Assembly: GCF_023101765.2 (NCBI RefSeq)
Contig: NC_064214.1
Span: 7,632,001-7,696,000 of the forward strand
DNA: 64,000 bases
Reading direction: 5' to 3'
From: Spodoptera frugiperda
Lineage: Eukaryota > Arthropoda > Insecta > Lepidoptera > Noctuidae
This document shows positions 9,832 to 20,860 of the stretch, one piece after another. Position 1 is the stretch's first letter. Each line of letters begins with the position of its first letter. Made by a program: the position numbers and the translations under genes. Under the pieces are notes generated by a model. It searched no databases. It saw only the letters and a list, made by a program, of their open reading frames with translations, and had not been told where the DNA came from.

Positions 9832-11104
9832 CTCGCTACGATCCTTAAGAAGTTTTAAGGTTCCGTCGGAGAGCTTTTGGGGCCTGTTTCGGCGGGGGTC
9901 TTGAAGAAGTCTGACCCCACTGCTCGGACAGTTTCCACCAACCCATTATTTATCTCGTCCACGTTTCCACAATCAGCTAGACACTGGAAGCGATTTTGCA
10001 GTTGGAGTTGGAACTGCTCGGGGTTTTGGATCTGGGCACGTCCAGGGCGGAGCGTGGACTTCACCAGGCGTGACCGCTCTAGTTTTACATTGATGTTCAG
10101 TGTGCCCCTGACAATACGGTGATCGCTACCGGTTTTCACCTTCGCTATCACAGAGACATCACTGAATATACGTCTTTCGGTCGCCATGATGAAGTCGATC
10201 TCATTTTTGGTAGAACCATCAGGGCTTATCCATGTCCACTTCTTGGCCGGTCGCTTCTGGAAGAAGGAGTTCATCAAATAGAGTCTCTCCCTCTCCATAA
10301 AGTCGACCAGCCGCTGGCCCCGATGGTTTCGCTGCCCATATCCAAATGGCCCTATTCTCAACTCATCGCTATTCCGTGTGCCCACCTTTGCATTGAAATC
10401 CCCCATCACAACGGTGAAGTGTGTTTCGGAGGAGTGTATGGCTTTTGAAATTTCCTCATACAGAGCCTCTACTTCGTCGTCACAATGTGTCGAGGTCGGC
10501 GCATATACCTGTATGACCTTCAGCGAATACCGGTTAGATATTCTGAGTATAAGGTACGCTACCCTGTTCGACACACTGTCGACCTCACACACGTTGTTGA
10601 CGAGAGACTTGCGGACGAGAAATCCGACACCACCCTGGGATTTACGGTCTCCTTCCCGGAAGAAGAGCAAGTTGCCGGAATCTAGGATTATCGTATCCTG
10701 ACCCTCTCTTCGGATTTCAGATAGTCCCAAGATGTCCCACCGCATTTTGCTCAATTCTTCCTCCAGCTCGACAATCTTCTCATCAGTCCGCAGTGTGCGG
10801 ATGTTGTGCGTTGCCAGGGCCAAAGTTCGTCGGGGGTGGTAGCGCTTTCTCTGCCGGGGATTCTTAGCACCCCCTGCTCCGCCGTTACCTGATCCGCTAC
10901 CTAGATCAGGAATAGCGGAGCTGCCGGGGACTGGGGGCCGTGTAATTTTGTTGTCGCTCATAGTGAAAGGGGGGGGGGGTGGCCATAATCCCCACACTTG
11001 GCAGGCGGCTTGGGGATCGCAGTTAGGTCACCGATAGATTTTTAGAATGCTGCTGCCCATTCCTCAGTGGCTGGTCGCAGTTTTAGGACGTACCCGGGTC
11101 CGAT
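7977..11104 (-). mobile_element. Full-length RTE-clade non-LTR retrotransposon
   Basis: A 3,128-bp element transcribed right to left. It is bounded by a perfect 9-bp direct repeat ATGTCAGCT at 7968-7976 and 11105-11113, the target-site duplication expected of target-primed reverse transcription. The 3' end is a short run of GAT units instead of poly(A), as in RTE elements. It carries a 5'UTR of about 140 bp (with a C-run at about 10970-10978), then an endonuclease frame and a reverse transcriptase frame in different registers. The exact boundaries and intact duplication show a recent insertion. The frameshift near 9875-9878 probably makes it non-autonomous. The RTE assignment rests on domain order, the lack of a separate ORF1 and the tail, not on a tree. 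Confidence 0.9.
9855..10961 (-). CDS. RTE apurinic-type endonuclease (N-terminal part, frameshifted)
   Basis: About 368 residues from ATG 10961. The frame is open slightly further upstream only through a GTG. It belongs to the exonuclease-endonuclease-phosphatase family and nicks target DNA to prime reverse transcription. Active-site motifs in order are THNIRTL (Asn about 53), GLSEIRR (Glu about 82), QVYAPT (Tyr about 153), MGDFNAKVG (Asp 188, Asn 190), NEIDFIM (Asp 256) and the terminal SDHRIV (SDH about 279-281), so it looks catalytically complete. A Gly/Pro-rich and basic leader precedes the domain. Host annotations of such frames are often named craniofacial development protein 2-like; this one is element-encoded. 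The frame stops early because a T-run (plus strand 9875-9878) has apparently lost one base. The other register continues straight into the reverse transcriptase. Confidence 0.9.
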   Translation of the reverse strand: MSDNKITRPPVPGSSAIPDLGSGSGNGGAGGAKNPRQRKRYHPRRTLALATHNIRTLRTDEKIVELEEELSKMRWDILGLSEIRREGQDTIILDSGNLLFFREGDRKSQGGVGFLVRKSLVNNVCEVDSVSNRVAYLILRISNRYSLKVIQVYAPTSTHCDDEVEALYEEISKAIHSSETHFTVVMGDFNAKVGTRNSDELRIGPFGYGQRNHRGQRLVDFMERERLYLMNSFFQKRPAKKWTWISPDGSTKNEIDFIMATERRIFSDVSVIAKVKTGSDHRIVRGTLNINVKLERSRLVKSTLRPGRAQIQNPEQFQLQLQNRFQCLADCGNVDEINNGLVETVRAVGSDFFKTPAETGPKSSPTEP

Positions 11105-11113
11105 ATGTCAGCT
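11105..11113. repeat. RTE target-site duplication, 5' side
   Basis: ATGTCAGCT, a perfect copy of 7968-7976. It fixes the 5' end of the element at 11104. Confidence 0.85.
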
Positions 11114-12819
11114 AAACCAATGTAATCAAAATTATGATATAGAAAAGCTTAATAAACGCTTTGCCTATATTTAACATATTCCAATACTAACACTATCTAT
11201 GGTTGTATCATAAACATCTTTTATTTACAGTTTACAAGCAAACACATAAAGTTTTATTCTAATAGAAGTGTCAAGAAACCTATTTACAATACAAAAGGGA
11301 GTGTATTTTATTGTTCAAGTATTTTGACATTTTGCACTCCTCCAAACTATTGAGGTAGGTCGTTATGACTTTCTAAGGCAAGCAAGGAATTATGAAAAGA
11401 GACAATATTGATTTACAAATATGTTTTTGATGAAACAATACTTCTATAGGGTAAGAGACAGAGTGATAAAGTAGAGTTAAAGTTGCTCATGGACACCTGC
11501 AATAGCAGAATAGTTACATGCTTTGCTGGCCTTTGAAAATAGTGTACCTTTTCTTAATGTTTGAAGGTCGTATCGGTCAATCAAACTTGTGTAAGTATTA
11601 GTTAATATGGACTCGTATATTATGACCAATATAAAGGTTTCATTTAGGTATATATAGGATAGATGATAAGTAGAGAAATTACGCAACCAATAAACAATAA
11701 CATTAGTAGTTAAGTAAAAAAGTGTTTAAAGAAGTTTAAGATGAAATAAAATGACTTCTTGATGACATAAATAAGTTACTCATTCACCGTAGTACTTTAA
11801 GTTTAATTTTAAAACTTCCTTAGCTCTGTCTTGTATCACTTATATGATTAAAGTGTAAAGACGACATAATTCCAAACATAATTAAGTGTAAAAGCGACAT
11901 AACATTCCGCCGTTTTAGGTTACTGGTACTCTTACGTAATTAGTGCTTTAGTGGTCTAAAAGCTGACCCGAATAAAGTTTCATTTAATTAAAAGCCTTGA
12001 CGTGATCCACTTAGAGTATATTTAGCTTTGTACCTAGTTATTACTTTTTCTGTACAAAATATGACCGGTGACAAACATTAATTAGTAATGTATATACTTT
12101 TGTCGTTCTAATTAATTTTTCACGCGAAAAAATGCCGCTTCGCGTAAATTACGCCAGAATTACGGAAGAAATTCACACGCGGATTCCGTAAATCCATTTG
12201 AAAATCGTACGAGTATAAAATGCTTTTGCTTTTATACCGAAAAATTCCGAATCGATCGCAAATCGGATTAGCTAACCGCAATCGTGAATTGTTTATTTAT
12301 TTTTCCGATAATGTTGATACGCGAACATTATCTTTGGCCTGCATCATTCTTTTATCATTTCGCGTAAAATGGGTGTTCTTTTAAAGGCCTTTTTACATCG
12401 TGATATCGTGTTACTAAATACTGTAATTTGGTTACTGAATAATGTCACAAAAGTTTCTTGTTTATGATTTACTACTGTTATTACTGCAATGCGTAATAAG
12501 AAAATAAAAATGTCCGTCAAACTATTAAATAATTGCCGTCGGCTATCAATCAGAAAAATGATTTCTATTCTTAGTAAAATAGAAATCAATTTTCTCAGCT
12601 GAAAACTTAATCTAATATGGCTTCCTATTTCCAACTGTCCGTCGGTTGACCTCTACAACCCGGAGCGTACACAATGACCTCCCGCCGGCAAACAGCTGGC
12701 AAACCATTTAACTGGTCCTAAGATGCTGTGTAAAACGAATCACCTGTTTAAACAAACAGTTTACGCAATATTGCAAATAGTCCAATAGTGAGTTTTGAAG
12801 TTATGCATATATGCAGTGA
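11114..12819. other. AT-rich non-coding DNA, probable intron
   Basis: No supported gene or repeat. If futsch runs leftwards from 13739, this is intronic. Reading frames such as 12344-12634 are low-complexity hydrophobic translations of AT-rich DNA. Confidence 0.4.
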
Positions 12820-13008
12820 CTAACATATGTCTGCATTCCAATTCATGATGTGATGTCGCCGACCAACCAAATCATCATCTGAATCATACTTCAAAGATAT
12901 CTTCTTATCATCTTCAGCCGGCGTCTTGAGATCTTCACATTTATCCATGAAAAATTCGTTTTCAAACATAAAATGTTTGAGGAAAACTGTATCATTAGCT
13001 GAATGATT
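12820..13008 (-). CDS. Candidate exon or gene relic, unknown protein
   Basis: On the minus strand a TTTGGTTGCAG acceptor-like site ends at 13009. It is followed by an open frame of 62 codons with a charged, coding-like composition (FENEFFMDKCEDLKTPAEDD at 15-34, then KKISLKYDSDDDL). I do not recognise the protein. No good donor is visible: GTTGGT after DDDL is poor. It does not join in frame to futsch exon 1, because a phase-1 junction here would meet a stop after four codons. It may be an exon of a gene nested in the intron, or a decayed retrocopy. Confidence 0.25.
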   Translation of the reverse strand, partial: NHSANDTVFLKHFMFENEFFMDKCEDLKTPAEDDKKISLKYDSDDDLVGRRHHIMNWNADIC

Positions 13009-13738
13009 CTGCAACCAAACTAACTGAACAATCTCAGCGCCGTGTATTTTACCGCAATATACTTTTACTATTATTTGATAGATAAATAATTAGTTCGTGT
13101 CCAAGCATTCTAATAATCAATTCATCAGTAGTTTTACAACATTAATAAATTTGTTACGACCGGCTTTTCTTTCTTCGTTATAAATAAAGCCGGTTTGTTT
13201 AATGTTTGCCATTCAGGCTGAATACTTTCATAGACTTGGGCAGTCGACGAGTGAAAATAAAGTAAAAGTATTACGTAATATAAATATTGTCCTGCGGTAT
13301 GTTTGCCGCAGTATTTTCATTTAATTATTTACTCACATTACCGATCCTAGCCGAAACTACGCCACCGGTGACGTAACGGGAGAACAGACCAAACCGGCGA
13401 ACGCAACCATCATCTACATAATTGCCGCATTACATCACATTTCCCCAAATTTTACACTGACGTTACTTTTTTTACTTGTACACGCACCGAATTTTCACAC
13501 GGAAACCAACAAAATTCCACATTGCTTACGTAAAATAATAAACATTCAGAAAACATCGGAACTATTATTTTTCATCGGAAAGAATCAATGGAGAAAGTGC
13601 GTGTTGTGATGCTAAAAAATAACGTTTCTAATTCCACAATAGACGCTCGCCGGCAAATTCAATTTTCTCCCAATTTGACAGCTGTCACGTTGACAGTTCC
13701 GACTTTTTCTGAATAAGGCAACAAACAGTTCTGCTTAC
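13009..13738. other. Proximal part of futsch intron 1
   Basis: Lies just downstream of the exon 1 donor. It contains two small hairpins (ACCGGCTTT...AAAGCCGGT near 13159-13197 and CTGCGG...CCGCAG near 13292-13311) and nothing coding that I can support. Confidence 0.4.
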
Positions 13739-13895
13739 CTTTAACAAGCCGCTGCAGAATAATCTCCTTGTGCTCGTGAGTGTGGGGCTCCCCGATCACC
13801 GCGAGCAAATAACATCCCGTAAGAGGGCTCGGTGGGGGCACGGAGGCAGATACCTCCGTCCCCAAAGACAAGGACCTGTCCTCGTCGTGGTCCAT
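13739..13895 (-). CDS. futsch: futsch (MAP1 family), first coding exon
   Basis: The exon codes for 52 residues plus one base, starting at an ATG with a favourable context (G at -3 and +4) and ending AAAG followed by the donor GTAAGC. After a short acidic/Ser-rich leader, residues 20-31 (PPPSPLTGCYLL), 33-38 (VIGEPH) and 41-52 (EHKEIILQRLVK) match what I know of the N-terminus of insect Futsch. Futsch is the MAP1 orthologue: a very large neuronal protein that binds microtubules and supports axonal, dendritic and synaptic growth. The split codon after Lys52 begins with G, fitting the Gly expected next in the family. The gene continues leftwards. I could not find exon 2 in 1-13738, so intron 1 is long or runs past the window. 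The name rests on recalled family features, not on a search. Confidence 0.78.
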
Positions 13896-14450
13896 CGCCG
13901 ACGGCGGCGCCGGCGCGACTGCCGACGGTTCGCCCAGGGCTAGCGTATGAATCGACCGCTCGGCACGAGAACTCCGATCGGAATGAATTCAAACGGCCTG
14001 TGAGGTAGACATTTGCGCGCGCAACGCTCCGGCATCGACCGCTGGATATGCGCGACACGCAGACGCGTCGGCGACTCGACTCAACCCCAAAACCGTCTTT
14101 TCATTCTAACTTAACATTTCTTTTATGCGAAAGATAGAGATGGAATATGTCGTAGGGCGTATACAGAAGCCGCTGTAGGTTTTTCAGCGCACACGTGATC
14201 TGCATTGCGTCTAAACAACCCGGCTAAATAACCTCGGACCGGTGGCTCAGCTGTTCGACAGAATGCCATGGTTGTTACAATCGATAATGATATAATCGGA
14301 ATGACTTGACATTACAGCGGTTGGTCACTTTATTTTAAAGAAGGCTCTATTAATAGCCGGCGAGGGAGGCAGCGGGCAGCGAGGCCGGTCCTCGGAGACC
14401 CGGAGCAGGATGGCAGTACGTACAGGTCTGCAGTGACACGGCCCATTAGT
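13896..14450 (-). promoter_or_regulatory. GC-rich 5'UTR and probable promoter region of futsch
   Basis: Upstream of the start codon the sequence changes from AT-rich to GC- and CpG-rich (about 13896-14060 and again 14343-14460), unlike nearly all of the window. This fits an untranslated first-exon part and a promoter. No TATA box or initiator stands out, and the start site is not determinable. The extent is an inference from base composition. Confidence 0.45.
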
Positions 14451-15825
14451 TTCCCTGACGTTTATCACTCTCCTACAACCACCATATTAAGTGGACTAAG
14501 CAGGGCTATTCAATTTTTAACGCTTTTTGCGTTTCCCGCATTAGAGTTATTTGCTCGAGGGTCCTTATAAAAGGGAGATAATGTTTTAATCTTTCCTCCT
14601 TACCTTTTATTTCGCTCGAGTTATTTAGTTGAGCCTGGGATTAAAAAATGCCACCACGTTAGTAAAATGTGCACATTTTACATTTCGTCACATTTACACC
14701 AGAGCAATTTATTTAACTGGTAGGTTCGAGTTTTACATTTTTATTGAGCTGTAATTAGTACGAATTAATTTATCACTCGTATTTGTAAATAAATAATTGT
14801 TATTATAGATAGCGGAATGCATTGGTCCTCTGACAGTAATTAATATTCGAGCTCAATAATAATGTAATTTGCAATTTCAATGATTATAACATCAATAAGC
14901 GTATCCGATTATTTATCGTGTATTCGAAAAATTAACATTTTACATCTGGCAATCATTTTTAGTGTATCATAGTGAAAACTCTAAAATCTATGTGAAAAGT
15001 GTAGATAGTTTCGATAAATTGAAAAAATAAAACGCTGTTTTTCGATTGGCCCTTCGATACGTACTTGTATCGGTCGTTTAATTTGTATGTAAAATGTTTT
15101 ATAATTCAAATATTCTAAGCTTTCCGAATATGACCGTTGTTAGCATATTAGATTGTATTTTTTTTTGAGTCCTTACATTTCTCAATTGTGTTTGTGTCCT
15201 TATCGTTGTTAATCGTTTAACCATTTTTTTGTGTATACCATTCTGAATAATTATATGCTTTAGAATAATATAATTGAAAGATGATTGTTTCGTACATTTA
15301 TTGACAAAACTCTACACTTGTTAGTTTAGTTAACAAAGTATTTTTTTAAGCTAGCCCAAATTAGCTGACTTTATTGCATATTCAATTATTTTCGATATTT
15401 GCATAATTTATTACATGAAGAAAAAGAATGGTCTTTCTTAATTATTATGTGTGAAACGATTATGGTTTGTAATTTGCAAAAACTCGTTCATTGAGGAAAT
15501 TCGCCGCTACATCAATAAATGTCAGAATAATTTAGAAGATTCCACATAAATTATCTCGGCACATGCTTTCACTATCGACGCCTGTGCATTGTATCATCAG
15601 TAATATTGTTCCGACTGCTCCACTTGCCTACATACGGAGAAAATTCTCTGTTGCTAATCAGTATCGTTATCTATGTACAGTTTTGTTCGAGAAAAATGTT
15701 ATAATTAATGCTGTTCATTATAATTTGTTCATTATAAGTCTAGCATCACCTGCCTTACTCTTAACGTGGGTATCGTATGTCATACTATAGTCGTTAGTCG
15801 TCCATGGGACAGGTTACAGGGCTCT
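14451..15825. other. AT-rich upstream or intergenic DNA
   Basis: No supported gene, RNA or repeat. By position it lies upstream of futsch, so it could hold regulatory sites I cannot identify. Confidence 0.35.
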
Positions 15826-15951
15826 ATATTTTTTATGGTACAGGACGCCAAATGAGCAGACGGATCATCTGATTTTTAGCAATCGGTGTCACCCATGGGC
15901 ACCTACAACACCAAAGGAGTTACAAATACGTTATCGACTATTTGGGGTCAC
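15826..15951 (+). repeat. SINE-A copy, truncated and diverged
   Basis: Begins TTTTTTATGGTACAGG and keeps GACGGATCATCTGAT, AGCAATCGGTG, CCCATGGGCACC and ACCAAAGGAGTTACAAATAC, then is lost after TATTTGGGG. Only the A-tail-side half of the element remains. Confidence 0.65.
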
Positions 15952-16445
15952 AGTATTGTAGATGTTATGATAGTGATAAGCTAGAATGATAAAGTTGCCT
16001 TCTTATACTGCGATCATCAATTCGCCTGCAAAGCTTGGTGGTTGTGATAAACCCTCCTATATTCCAGCAGTATACTGACAAGGACTGTTGATGATGGTCC
16101 TTAGGTACGCAAGCACAGGTTAATAATATATCTCCTGTCTAAATATTCCTAGTGTGGCCTATATGGCCTAAATAGCCTAATACCGTATCACATCCATAAT
16201 GATTAGTCAGTGTCGTCCTAATATCGCTGTGATTATGGTTAGCTCGGTAGTCCCACGTCCAACTGTGGTCGTTTACGAGCTTCCCTGATTAATGATACGA
16301 TCTGGAAATGTCATACTAAATTCTGTCAGCGAAATATCTTATTTTTTGTGGAGGAAAATAGATTGTGGAAAAGTATTTTGTTGGTTAATTTTCAACGATT
16401 CTGAGATTGTTATGTTTATTTGTTTATTTAGCTTTTTGGTGTACT

Positions 16446-16709
16446 TTTATTACCTGTTATAAGCTGGTGAACGAGCAAATGGATCACCTGAAACACCAGG
16501 GGCGTTACATGTACGTTATCGGCCTTTTAGGGCTTTAATGTTTTGGGGAATCGGGGATTGGGAAGATTATGGTTAAATGGGCCTCCGATAACCTCACTCA
16601 TACAGTGAAATACAACGCAAGCGCTGTTTTACGTCAGTTTTCTGTGAGACCGTAGTATTACTCCGGTCGAGCTGGCCCATGCGTGCCGAAGAATGGCTCT
16701 TCCACACAG
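16446..16709 (+). repeat. SINE-A copy, internally deleted
   Basis: Has AAGCTGGTGAACGAGCAAAT, then GGATCACCTG joined directly to AAACACCAGGGGCG, so the AAGCAATCGCCGCCGCCCAT segment is missing. It continues GGGGAATCGGGGATTGG, CCTCCGATAACCTCACTC and TACTCCGGTCGAGCTGGCCC to the ATGGCTCTTCC end. Confidence 0.75.
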
Positions 16710-19008
16710 TGCGATTAACTTATTATTACTTACTAATTCTTTTAATTATTACGTAGATGATAAATGATGAGAATTTTCCAAGATTAAGGAGTATGGAATC
16801 GCACCGGTTTTTAGCATATAATCGTCCTCACTCCTATTTATTTAAAAATATGTATTTTAAAATACATAAGTGATTACCAATACTAAGCAGACAAATCCAC
16901 TTTTAGTAAGTGGTTAAACTATCTAAATTATAAAAACATAGGTACTAAGGCGGTCTTAGACTAGGCAATTTCACTTAGATAGCCAAATTATAATCTAATT
17001 ACTTAGCTAAGTGCTGGGGAACTGTTTTATATAACCAAGTTCTTTAAGTACTAGTACCTAATAGTTAATCAAGTATCATTATTGGAAGAGTTTTCACTAC
17101 TAAGTAATTACTTTAGAAGTAAAATTTACCAACTATTATAATTGCTTATTTATTTAGTACTTTATAAATCTTCTGCTAACTTTTGGAGCATAATTATTAC
17201 AGGCTTTTACAACGAATGAAAATCAGCACACGTATAACTGTGTTACAAAAATAAATTCTGTGTAAACTCAAAATATGCCTCTTATTCTTTGAAAATATTG
17301 ACATCTACTATCTAACTATATAGGTAGTAACTTTTAGTATGTGGCGACATGGCAGATGACAGAAGTCGCACATAGACGATCGACGATCAAATCAACGGAT
17401 TACGTCATAAAATCCTACATCACACATATGAAGTTTACATACGAATAAACATGGATAGAAAATCCCAACAAAGAACAGTTGGGCAGAAAGCCCGCCGTGC
17501 GTGATCACCTCGCCTGGTCGGAAGATTCTCCTTCTTAGGTAACTTTACTCCCTGTCCCCTAAAAGTACTACGGCATTTACTAATTATGTAATTAATTGTA
17601 TTGTATTAAGGGCCAATCACTCATTGCTACTATACCAAGCACTAGCAATATCCTCTAGAAATTATTCATACGAAATTAAAAAACATCCTTTCCCAAAAAC
17701 CCATCCGTTACACTACACCAGTATTATAAACAAAAAAGCTAAGAAAAAATCCAATGAACTCATTTCGGAAAGAGGTCGTCCATCTTTATTTACTTACCCT
17801 TTCAGCAAAGAACGTACTTAAACTTGAGAAACATGTATTAAGCCCGTAAAAAGACAACATACCAACGTACTAACATACTATACATATATATATATACTAA
17901 GGGTACGTTCGGACGCACAAAGCTAACGGGACCCGCATACTAATGTGAGCAGCAAGTCAATGTATACCTTTTGGTCAAACTTCGATTTTCAACTTTATTG
18001 TTTTTGTATATAAAGTCGAATATACAATGAAAAAATAATGGATGTTGTAGGTTGATCTGCTGTTTAGCATGAAAAGTGATCACAAGGGATGTAAACATTA
18101 GAGATTATTTTGAATACTAATTTTGAAGCCTATCGTTACAATGTAATCTTGGGATTTGATTAAATAAATGTAGATTTTTAGGTTATTGAGTTTATTTTTT
18201 CAGCAATTAATTAATTTTGCAGTCTTCGTAGTAATTATGTGTTCTTCTTGAACCACGCCAATTAATAATTGTGTGGTCCTTCGTATCTGGTCCTTTGGTA
18301 CTGCAAAATTCAGTGAAGTATTTTTTACAGACTGAAAGATGAATCGGTCTGCTATGCTAATGTTGAGATAAGGGCTCCGATATTGACCTATTTTATTAAA
18401 TGTTCATTAGTAAAAAACGATCTTGTATATATTTTTAAACGTTACCACCTACAGACTACCTATTTACTGTTATGTCGCAAATGTACTAACTTCAGATAGA
18501 TAAATATAAACCACAAATCTTCCAAATAGTTGTTTCAAGGAGAAACGGAGTCTGCGACACATTACTTAGTGGTAGGTCACCAAGCCATTAGTTTATAGAC
18601 TAAAAGGACCAATTTATAAAAAAAGACCAAAAAAAACCATTTAATATGAAACCATTGACCTTCTAATTGTGGTGCCAATAATTTGGGACATTACACACAC
18701 TTATCTGCTATCAGTGGTGTAATTCGCAAATGCATCATCAAGTGTAGTGATAAGGCGGTGATAATCTACATAATAAGTTACGATGACGTAATATACACGC
18801 CTGTGTTGACACATAATGTATGGTGTATTATGTATACAAACATACATAGGGTTTTCTATAATATATGGAACGCTTAGTGACTAGAGTTAGTATTAAGCTT
18901 CACAAACTGATGGATGATTTTGGTTTCTATTTTACAAAAATTCAAAAAGAGAGTGCACCTACATTTCTAAAATTATCATCATAGTAGCCGCAATTGCCAC
19001 AAGATAAA
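16710..19008. other. AT-rich non-coding DNA
   Basis: No supported gene. A short TA run lies at about 17881-17897. A slightly GC-richer patch at about 17465-17530 has no recognisable coding frame. Confidence 0.35.
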
Positions 19009-19240
19009 GAGTGGGAGAGCCATGCTTCGACATTAATGGGCCAGCTCGACCGGAGTGATACCACGGCCTCACAGAAAACCGACGTTAAACAACACTTGCG
19101 TTGTATTCTGTTGTGTTAGTGTGTCAATTACTTCCCTTCCCAATCTCCGATTCCCCAACAACCCCTAAATTCCTAATCTTCAAAAATACGGCAACGCACT
19201 TGTATCGCCTCTAGTGTTTTGGGTGTCCTTGGGCGGCGGG
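19009..19240 (-). repeat. SINE-A copy, 3' truncated
   Basis: Starts GAGTGGGAGAGCCATGCTTC, with CAGCTCGACCGGAGTGATAC, CCGATTCCCCAACAACCCC and GGCAACGCACTTG. It is lost after GTCCTTGGGCGGCGG, where a half-copy of M1 follows at once. Confidence 0.75.
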
Positions 19241-19242
19241 AA

Positions 19243-19281
19243 GGAATAGTTTAAGTAATCATTAAATTCTCTGAATACGGT
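19243..19281 (+). mobile_element. M1 MITE, right-end fragment
   Basis: AGTTTAAGTAATCATTAAAT and then TCTCTGAATAC correspond to the right terminus of M1 (compare 6615-6644). It abuts the broken end of the SINE-A copy. Confidence 0.45.
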
Positions 19282-20027
19282 AGTAAGTTGCCAAAAATAT
19301 GAGTGAGTATATCACACACGAGTTATATGTCCAACAATAAACAGTATTGTTGATAATGATGACGACACGAGGATTCTGGTTTAATTCCCGGGTTAGACAA
19401 ATTGAAGTCTGGAATTGGACTTGTTCCTATTAATAATCACGTCTTGCCTTTTGGTCCTTCGAGACGACAGAAATGGAGTTACTTCAGTATTATTACAGTG
19501 ATGTCAGCACATTTGTGTTAGTGCTACCGCTCAGGTAAACAAGTTAGACTATTAAGTTAATTAAGTCACATTCCACACATTATCCTTAAACCAAGAGGAT
19601 ATTCCAGAAGTAGGTATTGAATTATTACCTAGTACTCGAGTCTTAGAAAAATATGCGCTGTTTAGTGAATAAGTTGTAGGAATTTGATGATACTATTATG
19701 CTGCTACTGCTCGGCGCACGTATTCCATGTTTGTCATTGGGTTTACCAAATACTCAGTAGGTACTGACAGGGATTTTTTTCCAGATTGACTTGATTGATG
19801 CACTGGCAGGACGAATGAATAATATGACGTGGCAATGATGATTGCAATACGTGTCGTCGACGGCTTCCAAGAGATAAACCACTTCATTACCAAAAGTCCT
19901 GACTCCACTACCTAAAAATTCTTGCAAATTGAAAAACCCAAATCTCTTCCTCTCAAGATTCAAATTCAAAGATTCTTTCTTCCCAACCCAAGAATCGAAC
20001 TCAAAACAAAACTAAGTAGTCGCATCA
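19282..20027. other. AT-rich non-coding DNA
   Basis: Nothing supported. The overlapping minus-strand frames at 19696-19969 show no recognisable domain or splice context. Confidence 0.35.
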
Positions 20028-20072
20028 TTTCATTTTTTCATTTTTCATTTCATTCATTCATTCATTTCATTC
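20028..20072 (+). repeat. TTCA-rich microsatellite
   Basis: Imperfect run of CATTT/TTCA units (ATTCATTCATTCATTTCATT) lying against, and partly inside, a SINE-X fragment. Confidence 0.6.
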
Positions 20073-20218
20073 ACCGTCTGTCATTGGTGTCTCAAAATAA
20101 TCTTAAAAAGTACATACAACTCGGAAAAAGTCACATTAGCACTTGCCATTGGTAGATTTTAAACCCGGACTCTCATGCATGAGAAGCGGGTGTCTTAAAC
20201 CTCCGGGCCACCACGACT
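20069..20218 (-). repeat. SINE-X head portion
   Basis: CACCGTCTGTCATTGGTGTC, AAAAGTCACATTAGCACTTG, GGTAGATTTTAAACCCGG, then CATGCATGAGAAGCGGGTG and CTCCGGGCCACCACGAC. Read on the minus strand this is a tRNA-like head with an A-box-like start and a B-box-like GGTTTAAAATC. It aligns with 33440-33579 and 40790-40890. Confidence 0.6.
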
Positions 20219-20788
20219 ATGTCAACATCATGGCAGGCTTGATCGCCTGTAAGTGAATTTATAAACTCCTAACAAAAACACCCACCATCCTGATGACAAG
20301 TCCGTTCTCCTGCCAATTCTCCTTTGTTGGGCTATTTATTGGACGTTGGTTTACTTATCTGTACATAACTGGCTGGTCCAGGATTACTGGCTGAATGCCA
20401 GTTCATCTGTTATGCTGACCTATAAACTGAACGCCATTTTGTATATCTCAGCTCGAAGTTCGATGACTTTTCAGCTCCATTTGAAGAGTGCTTAGCGTGT
20501 ATTTGTGTCAGGTAAGTTGGTAAGTATGGGTGTTATTTTTTATGTCGATGGTTGTTTGTATGATGTAGGCGTGCTTTGGGCTTCAATAATGGCAAAAGTT
20601 TGAAATGTCTATTAACATAATACATAACATAACTCCTTTTATATCGAGGAATATTGCAGGTAGGTGTGCACATCTAATCTACGATGCGATACCCAGTTTT
20701 CACCAGTTATGGTAAGAGTCGCATATCATAGGAAGTAAGCCTATTGGCTTACACCCGATACAATTCTGGGCTAGTTGTCATTGCAGTG
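20219..20788. other. Non-coding DNA
   Basis: No supported feature. Confidence 0.35.
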
Positions 20789-20860
20789 ATGCGGGGCAAG
20801 AGGGACTGGGATGCCGTCTCTTCCTTCAGCGAAGCAGTTATGCTAGCCAAGCTATGCTAG
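20789..20860 (+). pseudogene. Possible LINE protein fragment
   Basis: A 72-bp open stretch reads RDWDAVSSFSEAVMLAK within the frame before a stop. This resembles a motif I associate with proteins of lepidopteran LINEs. It is very short, with no flanking frame, so identification is weak. Confidence 0.3.

Noticed and set aside
10962..10997. Extension of the RTE endonuclease start to 10997
   Set aside because: The codon there is GTG and the extra residues translate a C-run; the ATG at 10961 is the better start.
12344..12634. A 96-codon minus-strand frame with hydrophobic segments
   Set aside because: AT-rich low-complexity translation, no splice context, no recognisable family.
13741..14058. 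A 105-codon minus-strand frame overlapping the futsch exon in another register
   Set aside because: Composition reflects the GC-rich 5'UTR. The overlapping futsch frame has the family motifs and a splice donor, and this one has neither.
14380..14425. Plus-strand ATG followed by GTACGT as a divergent first exon
   Set aside because: Only two codons precede the donor-like site; too short to support without transcript data.
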